Shown piece by piece: positions 1 through 11,600 of a stretch of DNA of 64,000 nucleotides (the first letter of the stretch is position 1; each line of letters starts with the position of its first letter). Location: contig NC_037275.1 in NCBI RefSeq assembly GCF_000002425.4, forward strand, positions 14,093,426 through 14,157,425. Direction: 5' to 3'. The notes beneath the pieces were generated by a model. That model saw only the letters and a list, made by a program, of their open reading frames with translations. It was not told the DNA's origin and ran no database searches. A program made the position numbers and the translations under genes. Source of the stretch: Physcomitrium patens (Eukaryota; Streptophyta; Bryopsida; Funariales; Funariaceae).

Positions 1-101
1 GATCTCGATTAAGGCGTGGAATGACCATAAACAAACCCCATTGGTGACTCAGTACGACAATTTGATTGGAGAGAATAGATTTATGGATATCGAGTGATTA
101 C

Positions 102-1505
102 CTTGTCACAAATAGGGCAGCGATTGCTGCGCTCCATCCATTCGTAAATGCAAGCGAGATGAAAGTTGTGGCCGCAACCAGTGGTTATCCTAGGATTCTC
201 CTCAGTGTACCCTACAAGACCGCAAACTCTTTCTGAGACTCTCTATACAATAGTAGTGGCTCTGGGAAAACATGGAAAGTTGATTAACATTCAAGGAACA
301 TTCAGAGCACAATGATGTTGGAGGAAGACAGATAAATACCATCAAGACAGGTGGGGCAGACATCGTCGTCGTCCAGCATTGAGAGGGCAGACTCAACTCT
401 CGGGAAAGGCTTCGAAGAAAGTGGGTTCCTTTCCCCCAAGCCAACCGGCTTCATCAATCCCCGACTTTCTGCATCCTCGACGTCAACTCCTACGCTATTC
501 ACATAGTCTACTCGTTGCAGAGCTGTGCCGCCCCCGGCGTCAGAGTTGTTGGGTCGCAGGGTTGGCCCTCCCCCAGGATTCAGGTGGCTCATTCCACTCT
601 TATCCCGCCGTGAGAGGCCATCACGGTTGATACGTGGGTAGCGCGGGTCCGTGTCGTAAGGCAAAGGCGTTGGAGGTGCTTGGAAGACGTCGGGAATGGT
701 AGGCTCTAAGTTGCTGCCACCTACAGTTCCTGCACCGCCCGACGTCGACACTTGTCTCGAAAATATAGTATCCTGGTGGTCTACTTCACCAAAATCTGTA
801 CTGTAACGCTGCAGTACCACGTCCATCACAAGGTTCAGAATGTCATGCGAATAAAACAAGCACTCACTTCCAAAGTTAGAAAGTGACCAATGATCTACCA
901 CGACTAGATGATGGTTTTTGGCGTTCAGCCCAAGGCATGTCCGCCCATAGGCAGGCGTTACGGGAATCCAGCAACCAGCAACAGAACTTACAGTCAACCC
1001 TAAAATTTACTTTGACGCTACAACCTAAGCAATTGAGGCATTTCAAATGGGACAAAACCAACAGAATTAATGCTTTTAAGAATGAAACGGAATGGCAACA
1101 TTCGCCAAAACAAAGCCGAGTATACAGACACACACATACCAAGGAACTCTTTTCAACAAGAATGAACAATTCTCCAAACAAATTACGGATGATTGCGGGT
1201 AATTTTCCCGCTACCTCAAACCCTGAGTGCGTCAACAAGCGACTTGCAAAGTGTAGAGCATGTAAAGAACCTCGTGGCAACTCCAGGAATCCGTGGAAGT
1301 TTATGCCTCCGAAATCGACAATAAGACATAATCACGACTGGCTTCAAAAAGACGGTGGCAAAAACCCGGAGGGAGAAAATACCGTGTTGGAGAACCAGGG
1401 CAAGCAGCATCGAAAACAAAAATAATCTTGGATGAACGTCCCGTTCTGATACGGCAGGTAGTCTTCGAAGGCGTCTGAGCTGAGGCAGCAACACAAAGCC
1501 CCCAT
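102..1505 (-). CDS. RING-H2 E3 ubiquitin ligase, 3' end missing
   Basis: Three exons are readable: 1505-1383, 808-340 and 211-102, with GT-AG introns in consistent phases (0, then 1). The last coding exon is not identified and lies in 1-100 or outside the window. The protein begins MGALCCCLSSDAFEDY, with Gly2 and a Cys triplet that suit N-myristoylation and palmitoylation, so it is probably membrane-tethered. A linker contains PLPYDTDPRY. A complete C3H2C3 RING follows: C192, C195, C210, H212, H215, C218, C229, C232, with spacing x2, x14, x1, x2, x2, x10, x2. The start, the PLPYD motif and the RING match the plant RING-H2 family of Arabidopsis At3g02290 as I remember it. Such proteins recruit an E2 and ubiquitinate substrates; the substrate here is unknown. 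Exon 3 is too short to stand out as an open frame but is unambiguous. The acceptor of exon 2 (CTGCAG) is the least certain junction. Confidence 0.85.
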
Positions 1506-1527
1506 AGCCTCAACTTTCCTGCCCTTC

Positions 1528-1566
1528 CTCACTCTCTCTCTCGCTCTCGCTCTCTCACTCTCTCGC
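1528..1566 (-). promoter_or_regulatory. GA/CT-rich tract just upstream of the RING-H2 start
   Basis: A run of CTCTCTCGCTCTCGC-type dinucleotides sits about 25-60 bp upstream of the RING-H2 start codon. On the coding strand it reads GAGA-rich. Such tracts are common in plant core promoters and 5' leaders, and some bind GAGA-binding BPC proteins. A regulatory role here is inference. Confidence 0.35.
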
Positions 1567-2477
1567 TTCTACCCACCGTCTCCCTCAAAACCTGCTGCCA
1601 AACGAGTCCTCCTCCGCGCGGCGCAAAACCTCCGTCGCCACACCCACACACACAATCGTGGCCCCAAGGCTCAATTCCTCTCTACCGAAGTTGCCCCGTA
1701 GCATCTCTCATGCCACCTCAAAACCCCTAAAACCGCGACCCAGCGGCAGCTTGGGCCAGCCCGCACGAAACCCGTCCGGCGACGCACCGCGCTTGCCAAA
1801 TTAACCCGCAATTGCCACAGGGAACGAATCTCAACCTCCACGACGAAGCCGAATTGGAGAGCGTTGACTCCAGGCCACGCCACCTCGCCTCCTCCTCCTT
1901 ACATGTCGGTACGAGCTCCGCAGGGGGGGAACATTCTGAGCAGCACCCGGTCATCCAGGTCATGTCCCGGTGGTGGTGGTACCACCACTGCCACCAACGA
2001 ACAAACGAACAATCGAACCAACGCCGGATGTCACCGCACGGCTGGGCTGGCCCGGTTGCGATCACCTGCTGCTGCTGCAACAACGGAGCAGTAGTGGAGG
2101 AAGGAGGAGCCAGGCTCGGCAAGTGAAGGAAGCCAAGGGAAGTGGGGCGGGAGCAGCAGTGCGTTCATCCAGCACCGAGCAGGAGGGAGAGGGAGGGAGG
2201 GAGTGATAGAAGAGAAGGGAGGCGAGTAGTAGTAATGGTGGTAGAGAGGGAGGGAGAGGATGTAGCAGTAGTAGTGAACTACTATTACTACTAGTAGTGG
2301 GAGGGAAGGAAGGAAGGAAGAGTGGAGGAGGAGGAGCACGGAAGCAAACAAGCAAAGGGGAACGGGGGAGGAAGGAGGAAGGGAAGGGAAAAAGCGGGGC
2401 GGAGCTAGTTCAGTTCAGTTAGTTCGGTGTAAGTTTAGTTGCATGACGCAGTACTACAAGTACTAGTGCAGCAGCAG

Positions 2478-2538
2478 TACATACATACATACATACATAC
2501 ATACAGATACATATCTATTTATCTATCTATCTATCTAG
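2478..2538. repeat. Compound tetranucleotide microsatellite (CATA)n-(CTAT)n
   Basis: About seven CATA units are followed by CTAT/CTAT-like units, directly readable. A short (CA)n follows near 2551-2566. Confidence 0.9.
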
Positions 2539-2642
2539 CTTATGGTGGTAAACACACACACACACAGAGGAGAGAAGAGAAGAGTAGAGTAGGGGCACCT
2601 GCACACCTCCCTATCACCGCGGGGTAGGGGGGGTGTGCCCCC

Positions 2643-2670
2643 CATTCATTCATTCATTCATTCATTCATT
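2643..2670. repeat. (CATT)n microsatellite, about 7 units
   Basis: Uninterrupted CATT repeats lie in a pyrimidine-rich stretch. Confidence 0.9.
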
Positions 2671-2850
2671 TCCTCCTTCCTTCTCTCGTCTCTTCACCTT
2701 TCCATCCATCCTCCTCCGCTGTGCCATCCTTCCTTGTGCCCCTTTTACTTTCCCTTCTTTTTTGTTTTCTGGAGTATACTGTAGAATTTCGGCACTTTTT
2801 TTCTTCTTCTTTACTTTTTTAATATGGCAAGGGTGAAGAATCTTGAGCGA

Positions 2851-3411
2851 GTTTTTTACAAGTCATGGGTGGATTTTACAATTGAGATTCAAACCACCAA
2901 ACTTATTGGAACACTTTCCAAAATTTCTCTAGTGCAAGCAGGCTACCTTTCAATAATTTAGAGTCGTTACCATAACATTTTCTATAAAAATACATCAATT
3001 TACAAATTGCTTCCTTGAGACAATCAAAAATAAAATAAAATACGTAACTGATTCTCATAGCATTTGATTTTTTTGATTATTATGTACTAAAAGTACATGA
3101 AGGATGAAATTACAATGGTAATTCTTCAACAGGAAAGCGGAAGCCACTCTCCTTAAAACTTGGTGTATTCTCCAAGACAATATTGTAGAGTTGATTGTAA
3201 TGGATGAACCATCAAAGGTAAAAATTTAAATAGACTATATGATTTTTATAAAAATATGATTGATAAAATATGCAGTAAAAAATTCATAAAATATTCCCTA
3301 AATAATTTTATAGTTTAAAATACACATATCACTATTTTATAAACATTATTTTTATTACTGTGCATTTATATGAATAGTTATGTGTTTTTTTTGCAAATAA
3401 ATCTTTGCATA

Positions 3412-3442
<31 letters not shown>

Positions 3443-5380
3443 AATGTTCTTAGATTCTCTATTCGGAGCTTTAAAATTATGTTGTCATAAATCAAATAGA
3501 TAGTATTTTTAATTTGTAATATCTTTGCTTTATTGTATATTCTACTAAAAATTATTGTGAAGAATTATGCCATTGGTAGATTTTCACAGTCAAGAAATTG
3601 AACAATGTTTTCACAATTTCATTCATCTTTGTTTTCGAATATATAATCTTTTTATGCTTTAATATTAGTGGTTTAGTCTTCTTATTTACTTATGATATTA
3701 TTCTCATTTTTTTACTATCATCTTTAAAACTACTAATTTTGCTTAGAGTTCAATATCTTACAATAGCTTCTAAATCTCTTAATTTTGTAACATTGTAAAT
3801 CTATTAGTGTTATAATATGACAATTTCACAACATAATTGTTAGTGTTAGCAAAAAGTAAATTAAAATAAATTTTTTTAAAATAAAATTTGCACAAATTGC
3901 CTTATATGGCATGTTTCACAAAAGCTACATACATAATCCATACAAAAAAGATCCAAAATCACATAAGAATGTGTAAAAGCTTATAAAATTTAAGTATTAA
4001 TATTTTTTAAGTTGTACAAAGATATTGGATTTAAAATATTATCTTCAATAAAGCTTTGAGATATTTTCTTCAACTATGGAATCGACTTTTGCTGGCTTCA
4101 CAACCATTATACTTTTGGTCCTCTATGAACGTGTCAGAGATATTATTAAACGTCACACAAATCAATTATTTATTTTTTTTAAAATTATTTTTGTATTTTC
4201 TAAACCACCTTTTTTGATACAACACAAAAAGCCATAATACTATTATTTGTGTCTTCATTTGCATAAATAAACATTAAAGTTTTATTGACCATAGTCTTAT
4301 AACATACTATTTTTAGGAGTATAAGTTCCTAAAATTACAATGGAAACAATAAGAATAAAATACAGCTAAAATTATTTTATAAATGTTACATTAATACAGA
4401 AAAATCCACGAAATGTGATTGAAACTCAAAATAACATTGCACATACAAGATTTGATGCATCCCACCAAATTTTTAGCAATAAAATACATTCCAAAATATA
4501 AAATTTAATTTCATGTAAAAAAATTCAATTTGTACAAATCATTATATATAATATATACTTACTTAATAAAAATTTGATTTTTTTCTTGAAATGTATAATA
4601 AAATATTTATAAATTAGACTTCTTAAAGTATATACAAATATCACATTAAATATAGAAAATTATTAGATACTATTATTTGAAAATAATAATAATTTCTTGT
4701 GGATGTTAACAAAAATAATTTTAATATACATTTTTTGGAAGTTACATGTATAGTATTAAAATAAATATAAATATTAGTTTGTTATTAATCTAAATAAATA
4801 CAATCTTCAATATACATTATTTGTGAATATTTCTACAAAGTTGGTAAACAAAAAGTAAATATATAAATATAAAAAAAATCCTTACCAATTGTTTTGCTTA
4901 CTGTATGTATATTGTTCAAACAATCTTTATAATAACAATTGATAATTTTTTAATAATTAGTATAGAATTTACAATATGACACACAAAAAAGTAAGATTAA
5001 GGTGAGGGTAGGACAAGCATAACAACAAGCTCCAATACGAAGAGAACAAAAGATGATTATGTTAATTTGTGCAAATTGTTTTACCATAGAATAAAAATGA
5101 TGATGAGTTTAAAAAAATAAATAAATAAATAAAATAAAATGTAACAATGTTTAGCATTGCAAAGAGATTGTGGAAACACATACGAATTGTCCTTGCAAAT
5201 ACAAATGCAACAATACAAATGAGGACATCAAACTAAGGCCACAATACCCACCTACATTGCCCACCTACAAAGCTACAATACACCAAAAATCTCTTAAGAT
5301 TGAAGAACTACACTTAACATAGTGTCATTCTATCGACAACCCAAATTTGTCAAACCACATTAAACTAGCTACTTCTGATT
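2851..5380. other. AT-rich gene-free stretch
   Basis: Composition changes abruptly near 2850 to strongly AT-rich DNA. It includes a (TA)n run at about 3413-3439 and an AATA-type run at about 5113-5135. No open frame has a recognisable domain, and no terminal repeats, primer sites or RNA gene signatures were seen. It may be an old, eroded transposon. Confidence 0.6.
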
Positions 5381-6210
5381 TTAATTACAACATCCAAAAT
5401 TGAGATGCCCACATGATATTGAGTTGCCCAGCATATCCATACAAACCAAATTTGTCACCCTAAAAGAAACAGTCGACAGCCTTGCTTTCTGAGCTGACAA
5501 AATATTCCCGAAGTGCAAGAGAAAAGAAAAGTCGTCTCTGGCAAACAAGCTGAGAGGTAGCGACCATCCCAAGCTCACGTGTTCACCCATGCTTGATTGT
5601 TTCAATTGCAAATTGAAATCTGAGCTGAATAGTCTATTGCCAACTATTTACTACGAGACAAGTAAATCATTCTGTACGAGTGGCTCTGGTAGATTATGTC
5701 TCCACACACAAGTTATGACACGGAGTTTTCCATTTCGTTAGTTTGGCAAGAAAATCTTCTTGTTCCTGACTGCATGCCCTTCTTAATACAAAGCACAATC
5801 TGAATCTAAGCAGACACCCAAAGAAAACTCTAGCCCGATCCTTCGCACCGACGCGAGCATGTGCAGGAAGATTTTTGACTCGTGTAACTAGAGAGTACTC
5901 TCTACCATTTTCTAGCCTTCAATCGCAACCTCTTCAGCAGAAATAATCCCACATGCATGGCCCCCAGTAACATCCTTTCATAAAAAATCTTAATTAATCG
6001 CAACACCTGTACAATAGTCGTGTGTCCAACTTAGTTGAATCTACGATCGATAACGACACGAATGAGTTCGACCAGAGACAACATCAACAGAGAACCTCTT
6101 CATTCAGCAGAGACCAGCTCATGATCAGAATGCAGAACAGGCATTCAGCCAAATCGGACTTGCTGACATTCATTACAACTACTCCAGGATACTCAAAAGC
6201 AAATTTGTCA
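5381..6210. other. 3' flank of the AAA+ ATPase gene
   Basis: Composition returns to gene-like values here. The stretch lies directly downstream of the ATPase stop codon and probably holds its 3' UTR. No canonical AATAAA on the minus strand was found by eye. The short open frames carry no domain. Confidence 0.45.
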
Positions 6211-9200
6211 TCAATCGGGACCCTGGGTTCTTCTGAGACCTTTGAGGAACTTCTGACCTCGAAGAGATGGAGGTAGGAAGTCCGCAGGTTCTGCTTGACG
6301 ATCGTAGCTGTGATCCTTCATGAGCTGCGTGGGAGCATTTCTCAAATGCATAGGCACAGGCTCATTTTTCTTGGCTCCTTTCACCAGTCGCTGAGCAGCC
6401 TCTACAGCATGGTAGACCACGACCGATTTTGGTGCAAGTGTGAGATAAGTCACGCACTGTGCCAAATTGACGTTGCATTCCGGCATGCCTATAAAATGGC
6501 AGGCTTGGTAGCAAGCAACTGCTAAAACGAGTGCCTGAGGATCACTCAGACCAACATCCTCACTTGCAAAACGGATCAATCTGCGTGCTATGTACAGGGG
6601 CCCCTCCCCTCCTTCCAACATTCGAGCAAGCCAGTAAATTGCTGCATCAGGATCTCCACCTCTCATTGACTTAATAAGGGCACTAACAATATTGTAGTGC
6701 TCTTCTCCTGATTTATCGAACAAAAAATAAGAACGTTGAATAGCCTCTTGCACCTGAAAAAGAGTAGGCGTTAAATGGATCGCGGCATATATGAGATGGG
6801 ACAGAATCGCAAGAAAAAATCGTTCAGGCGCAATCATACAGCCCGTTTCAGGGACTTCCTGCTCAGATGGAAGGTAAGGTACCCTCTACCACAGTTCCCA
6901 CCCACCCCTCGTGTCCAGAGAAAAATGGATATTAAGAGTGAAATGAGGTGTTCAAGATACGCATCATAAGCTTAGGTCGCAATAAACAAGAAAGATTAGA
7001 GATGTGCACATCAAGAGAGCTTGAGAAATTGCCTGCTGTAGAGACACCACTATGTTTCTCCTGTCCGTTTTAACCTCGACACCAACTCCACCGATTCCTC
7101 CAACTTCACCAGCCGTGTCTCCTATTCTTTCTGTTCTATCGGTGCTGCCAGCCCTTTCGAACATCTCCTTAGATCCCACATCATACAAATAGCCCCCAGA
7201 ATCCCCATCTGCTTCTGCACTCGGTGATGGTTCTTTGATCTCTTTGAATCCTTTCACCACTTCCTTTCCGCCAACAAATCGCTTGAATGGTTTTGTGTAG
7301 TCATCAGCAGAAGGGTTGTCTTTCTTTAGACTTTCCTTCAGGATTTCAATTCTTTTCATTCCAAAACTAGTTCCTAACATACCCAGCTTGGCGTTTGTAG
7401 CTGGGACCATCATCAAAGATGACGAAGCCTCTTGTTTTGTATCTTCTGCTTGTCTATCCTTCTCCCGATCCACTTTCGCATTGGCATCCGCAAGTATAGT
7501 TGAGGCTTTATCGGCTGAACAAGGTCTTCGGGGGGTGCTTTCCCAAGATGCAAAAGCAGCCAATCCAGCTAATTCCAATGTGTTCAAGGCAACACGAGCA
7601 TCTCCATCAGCAGCGTCTGCTAGAAACTCCAGAGCATCCTGTTCGACCTTGATCACATCTTCAGCGGCACTACCAGCTAAAGACACCATAAGGCCCTTTT
7701 CTTTGTCAGATATCGCCCTATCCAGCAAACTTCGTATATGATCAGGTTGCAATTTGTTTAAGGTAAGCACTTTACAACGAGACAGCAGCGCAGCATTGAT
7801 CTCAAACGAGGGGTTCTCCGTGGTCGCTCCAATTAACACTATATGCCCAGCCTCCACACAAGGAAGGAACACATCCAGCTGAGCTTTGTTAAACCTGAGA
7901 CAAATAAGACTCACCAAATTAGGAATGCACTAATACGCTTCAAGAGAAATAAAAACTATTGTGATTGCAACACTGATACTCCTCTTTACTGGCAATCCAC
8001 CACTTGCGAGAATTGGTGTCATTAAACGTTTAGTGATGGATAAAATCTCTGAAAGAGCGCTGTAGCGAGAACATTGTAATTCACTAAGTACACTGGTAAT
8101 CCAAGGAAGTACCAGTAAAGTTAACTCTTAATCTATACATCCAGAGGTACGTATCTGTAATTGTGACGTGTCTTAAGAATATAGATAAAACTCAGACTAG
8201 GGCTACATCAGAACTCCAGCCGAACCTGTGTATTTCGTCAAGGAGCAGAAGAGTTCGTTCCCCAAATTTTTGTAGCCTCTTAGCCTCCTCCAAAGTTTCT
8301 CGCACTTCCTTCAAACCACTGGACACTGCTGAGAGTGCAACAAATCTGTAGGATACGGCGCGAGCGATGGTTTGCACAAGAGATGTCTTGCCAGTGCCTG
8401 GAGGTCCCCAGAAGATAATAGACGAGAGAGAATTGGCATCGATTAAATTGCGCAGCATGCAACGCGGCCCCAGCAAATGGTCCTGGCCAACAACAAGATC
8501 CACTGACGCAGGTCGCATCCTCTCAGCGAGAGGTTCCAAACTTTTCCCACTCCCGACCAAAGCTTTTGTTCCATACGTGCGTGCAGGAGCAAACTGAGAC
8601 CGAGGTAAAACCGGTGCTAGTGTCTCCTCCTGCTGCTCCCTAGGCTCACTCGGTTTGAGTCTTTTGTTTGAGGGTTCCTGAATTGGCGGACGAGGATGAG
8701 CTGAGCTTTTCCCACTCGTCGACGCCACAGCTTCACTATTGACGTCCAACGGTCGAGGCTTACCCATGGAGAGAGGTGCGAAGCCAGAAAATCCTATGTT
8801 ACCCTGGTGCACCAGAGCACTAGGCATGAGCCAATCCAGATCAATCAAACCGCCAACCCGAAAAAACAGCACATCCAACATGCGATATTCCTAATGTAAG
8901 CATCAATTACCTGGTTGCCAACTGCCTGACCATCTATCCGGAACATGGACAGGTTTAGGTCTTTGTCTTTTTCAGTTGATGGGGCTGTCATATATCTTTT
9001 CCGATCAAAATCAGGCGCACCATTGACACCAGGGGATGGAGAAGCGCTTGAGGAAGGTCTCGTCTTCCAATGCACATTGCTTTCTTCTTCAGACTGCACA
9101 ACAAAAGTTGAACTACCTGTCCCTGGCTGATGGTGAACCCCTCTCTTGCCAGAACTTGATCCAAAAAATTGTTCGACACGCCCCCTGCATCTACACAATA

Positions 9201-9855
9201 TTCACGTACAACAGCTCGTTCAAAGCTGGGTTTGCAGTATTGTCCACAGCATGATACGACAACGCCTCTAGGGGATGAAGATAACAACATGTTTTGAAGT
9301 ACAAGTCTGCGAAACCCCGATGTTGACAAGAGCATAACGAGTGCGAACGGCAATCAACTTCGGCGTACCCCAAGAAAGATTCTGAACAACTCACAGACAG
9401 AACAACCTGAAATTCGATTGGAGAAGTGGTCTGTATTACTTGTGGTGCCGCGCATTTTGCGCCAATCTAGCTCTGCCAAATACCAAACTAGAATAGTGAA
9501 ACATTGGTCCACAACTCTGAATGCAGAAAATCGAGACGAAGCTCTACCTGCACATGATGAGATTTAAGAATGGAACAGTTTCTAGATTCCATTTGACCCA
9601 GAATCCACTCTGTTGCAGTTAAAGTGGACTTTCCTCCCGTCGCTGCTAATGCCTGCAAGTCGAAAGCCATACTAAGAGAATGAGGTATACAAACAGAACA
9701 GGCATTCACCATCGTAAGCTTGAGACCGGAAGAGAGCCGAGTGATCGACCACCTTGCAGCGCTGACAGCTGAAAAACAGGGACAAACTGACCCGATCGGT
9801 GCAATACCTTCGCTGCCAAATCGTGCGGAAATCCCATGTCCACGAGCTGCTCCAT
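6211..9855 (-). CDS. WRNIP1/MgsA-like AAA+ ATPase with N-terminal UBA domain
   Basis: Six exons give a 772-residue protein: 9855-9808, 9652-9548, 9093-8911, 8803-8226, 7894-7033, 6753-6211. Phases agree at every junction. Residues 1-40 form a UBA-like fold (MGFPHDLAAK, then TATEWIL) split between exons 1 and 2. The AAA+ core has Walker A GPPGTGKT (245-252), Walker B LLLLDEI (297-303) and sensor-1 ATTENPSF (328-335). The C-terminal RarA/WRNIP1 domain includes GEEHYN, KSMRG, YWLARMLEGGE and RFASEDVG. Members of this family act on stalled replication forks; bacterial RarA/MgsA and human WRNIP1 are the reference proteins. Human WRNIP1 binds ubiquitin through a zinc finger, so a UBA domain here would do the same job in another way. 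Residues about 423-584 are a low-complexity insertion rich in Ser, Lys and Glu. The exon 5 donor is GC rather than GT. The exon 4 acceptor (CAG at 8806-8804) is the least certain. Probably nuclear. Confidence 0.9.
7031..7033 (-). other. Non-canonical GC splice donor (CAG|GC) of ATPase intron 5
   Basis: Exon 5 ends at 7033 and the intron begins GCAATT at 7032. Using this site keeps phase 0 and joins VVSLQQ to VQEAIQ, which has the spacing I remember for plant homologues (VVTLDDAKEA). The GT alternatives at GTC GAG|GTT or ATA GTG|GTG also keep phase but would lose 11 or 5 conserved-looking residues. Confidence 0.6.
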
Positions 9856-10239
9856 CAAATCCAAACCCTCTAACACAAGCGCATGATTCTCCTTCTATCC
9901 CTACTCTCACAAACCTCCACATGACTTCCTCCACCAAAATCCCACTTCCATCGTCTTCTACGCCACAACTCTCATCCAACAACCTGCAGGCAACGCAATA
10001 AAAAACAAACCGTGCCTCCACTCCACCATAACCAAACCAAATCTCGGCATCGAACAATAACCAAACCCCAGGGCGCTCAACTACACACACTACTACCCTG
10101 ACGCCCAATGTTCGCTCCTTCAACCCTTCCGATTCCAGACTGAAGCTTACGCACCCATTCCAGCAAAAAATCTTCGCAGCCCCACAAAACCTATCGATCA
10201 GCTTCACCACCAACACCCGACCAGACGAAGAAGAAGAAG

Positions 10240-10262
10240 AAAAAAAAAAGGGGGGGGGGGGG
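10240..10262. repeat. Adjacent poly-A and poly-G homopolymers
   Basis: About ten A residues are followed directly by about thirteen G residues. Length may be affected by sequencing error. It lies about 390 bp upstream of the ATPase start codon. Confidence 0.8.
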
Positions 10263-11255
10263 ATAAATAAACAAATAAATAAAATTACTTCCTCATCTTC
10301 TTGCCATAACCCTCAACGCTAAAAGGGAAAACAAACAAACAAAAAGAAATGAGTGAGTCCCAAATGGGGCACTTTTCCCCTCACCGTGAACAGCCCCTCA
10401 TGCATCATCAGCATCATCATCAACCCTTGAATGCACATATAACATATATCTGGAAGTATCCCAACCCAATGATGTTCCTTAAGAGACAGCTAGATCGCTG
10501 GCTGGGTCAGTGGCGGCAGTGGGCAGCGCAGGGGCAGGGAGAAACGGGGGCTTCCTGGTTGCAACTGGGAACGAAGCATCATCGACAGACACACACACAG
10601 ACCGACAAACTAGGGAATTCCTTCTTTCCTTCCTTCCTTTGTGTGGGGGCTATGAATGTGAAGCTGCTTCTGCTGTTTGCCTGTTGCAGGTGAGCTTCCT
10701 ACATCGAAGAAGACCTTGGGCCTATATCCGGATGGATTGACCAGGCTATGCTGGGCTGGGTTGGGTTTCGTGAGATCCATCGTCCCCTTTACGAACTGAA
10801 GGAAGGATGGATGGATGGCCGAATGCCGTATCCTTAAGTGTGGGACCTTTTCGGATAAAGACCAGCGGGGCAGCAGCTTTACCATTCTATCTATCTATCT
10901 ATCCCTTTATCTGTTGCCAACGTGGTGTAGGCAAGCAAAGCAGCCCTGCATCCGGATCGGCTAATAGCAGCCATCATCACCATCCTCATCATCCCCCTCT
11001 TCTGCTGCTGCTTCTGCTTCTTCTGTTCTAGCGCTCTTTCCGATTACATCCTCCTTTCCCTTCCCGATTTAGGATGTGAGGCGTATTCACTTAATGGACT
11101 GGACAGGATTGGACCGATCATCGACAACTGCCACTTCGAAAGCGTCGCCCTCCCTCTCACCGACACAGGAGCGGGTAAAATTTTATATTTTCTCCTCGTC
11201 TACGAATAGAAAGAGGAATACCCAAGTGGATGTGAGCATTTCATTGTACTTCGGA

Positions 11256-11281
11256 ATGGACTGGACTGGACTGGACTGGGT
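11256..11281. repeat. GGACT pentamer repeat
   Basis: Four tandem GGACT units, with related GGAC-rich text at 11097-11115. A similar GGACTGGGCT cluster lies at 17745-17785, upstream of PsbY. The function is unknown. Confidence 0.75.
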
Positions 11282-11600
11282 TCCATCGACAGCAGTGCCA
11301 TGCTCCTTCCACCCAGCTGCACTCATGCATTCATTCATTGGTGTGTTGTATGCATGCAAATACATGGCATTGCTCGGAGCCACGAAAGGACGGCGGTGTG
11401 GTGCAACACACACACCTGGATGTGGACTCATTCCTCATCCCCTCACCACTCCCTCCCTCGCTGCAATTAGGAATTAGGGCTTTGTGCATGATTCTGGGAT
11501 AAGGAATAATCTGTTGTTGGTGTTGGTGATTCCGGGTGGTGGGATCCTGGGATTTAGGATTTGGGGTGGATTATGGACACTGGGATTCCAGGCACCTATC

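Larger units (their letters stand above)
1567..2850. other. Low-complexity upstream region, no gene seen
   Basis: GC-moderate DNA with a long purine-rich stretch on the plus strand at about 2090-2400 (AGGGAGGGAGG and GTAGTAGT types). Several microsatellites and a CATT run lie near its right end. Open frames here read as simple-sequence peptides rich in Ser, Pro and His and carry no recognisable domain. It may contain the promoter of the RING-H2 gene. Confidence 0.6.
9856..11600. other. Upstream region of the ATPase gene, no further gene seen
   Basis: Mixed-composition DNA that should contain the ATPase promoter and 5' UTR. It holds an A10 run followed by a G13 run (10240-10262), a CTAT run near 10888-10905, a CA run near 10590, and GGACT repeats near 11260. 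Open frames in this stretch read as repeats or lie antisense without a domain, so none is called. Confidence 0.55.

Noticed and set aside
883..1425. A 180-codon plus-strand frame
   Set aside because: It lies antisense to the RING-H2 first intron and exon 1, carries no domain, and has low-complexity composition.
9488..10216. A 242-codon minus-strand frame over the ATPase 5' end
   Set aside because: It runs through introns and the 5' flank. Only the part shared with exon 2 matches a conserved protein.
10349..11477. Plus-strand frames upstream of the ATPase as a possible gene
   Set aside because: Composition follows microsatellites (His, Ser, Thr runs). No domain or convincing splice structure was seen.
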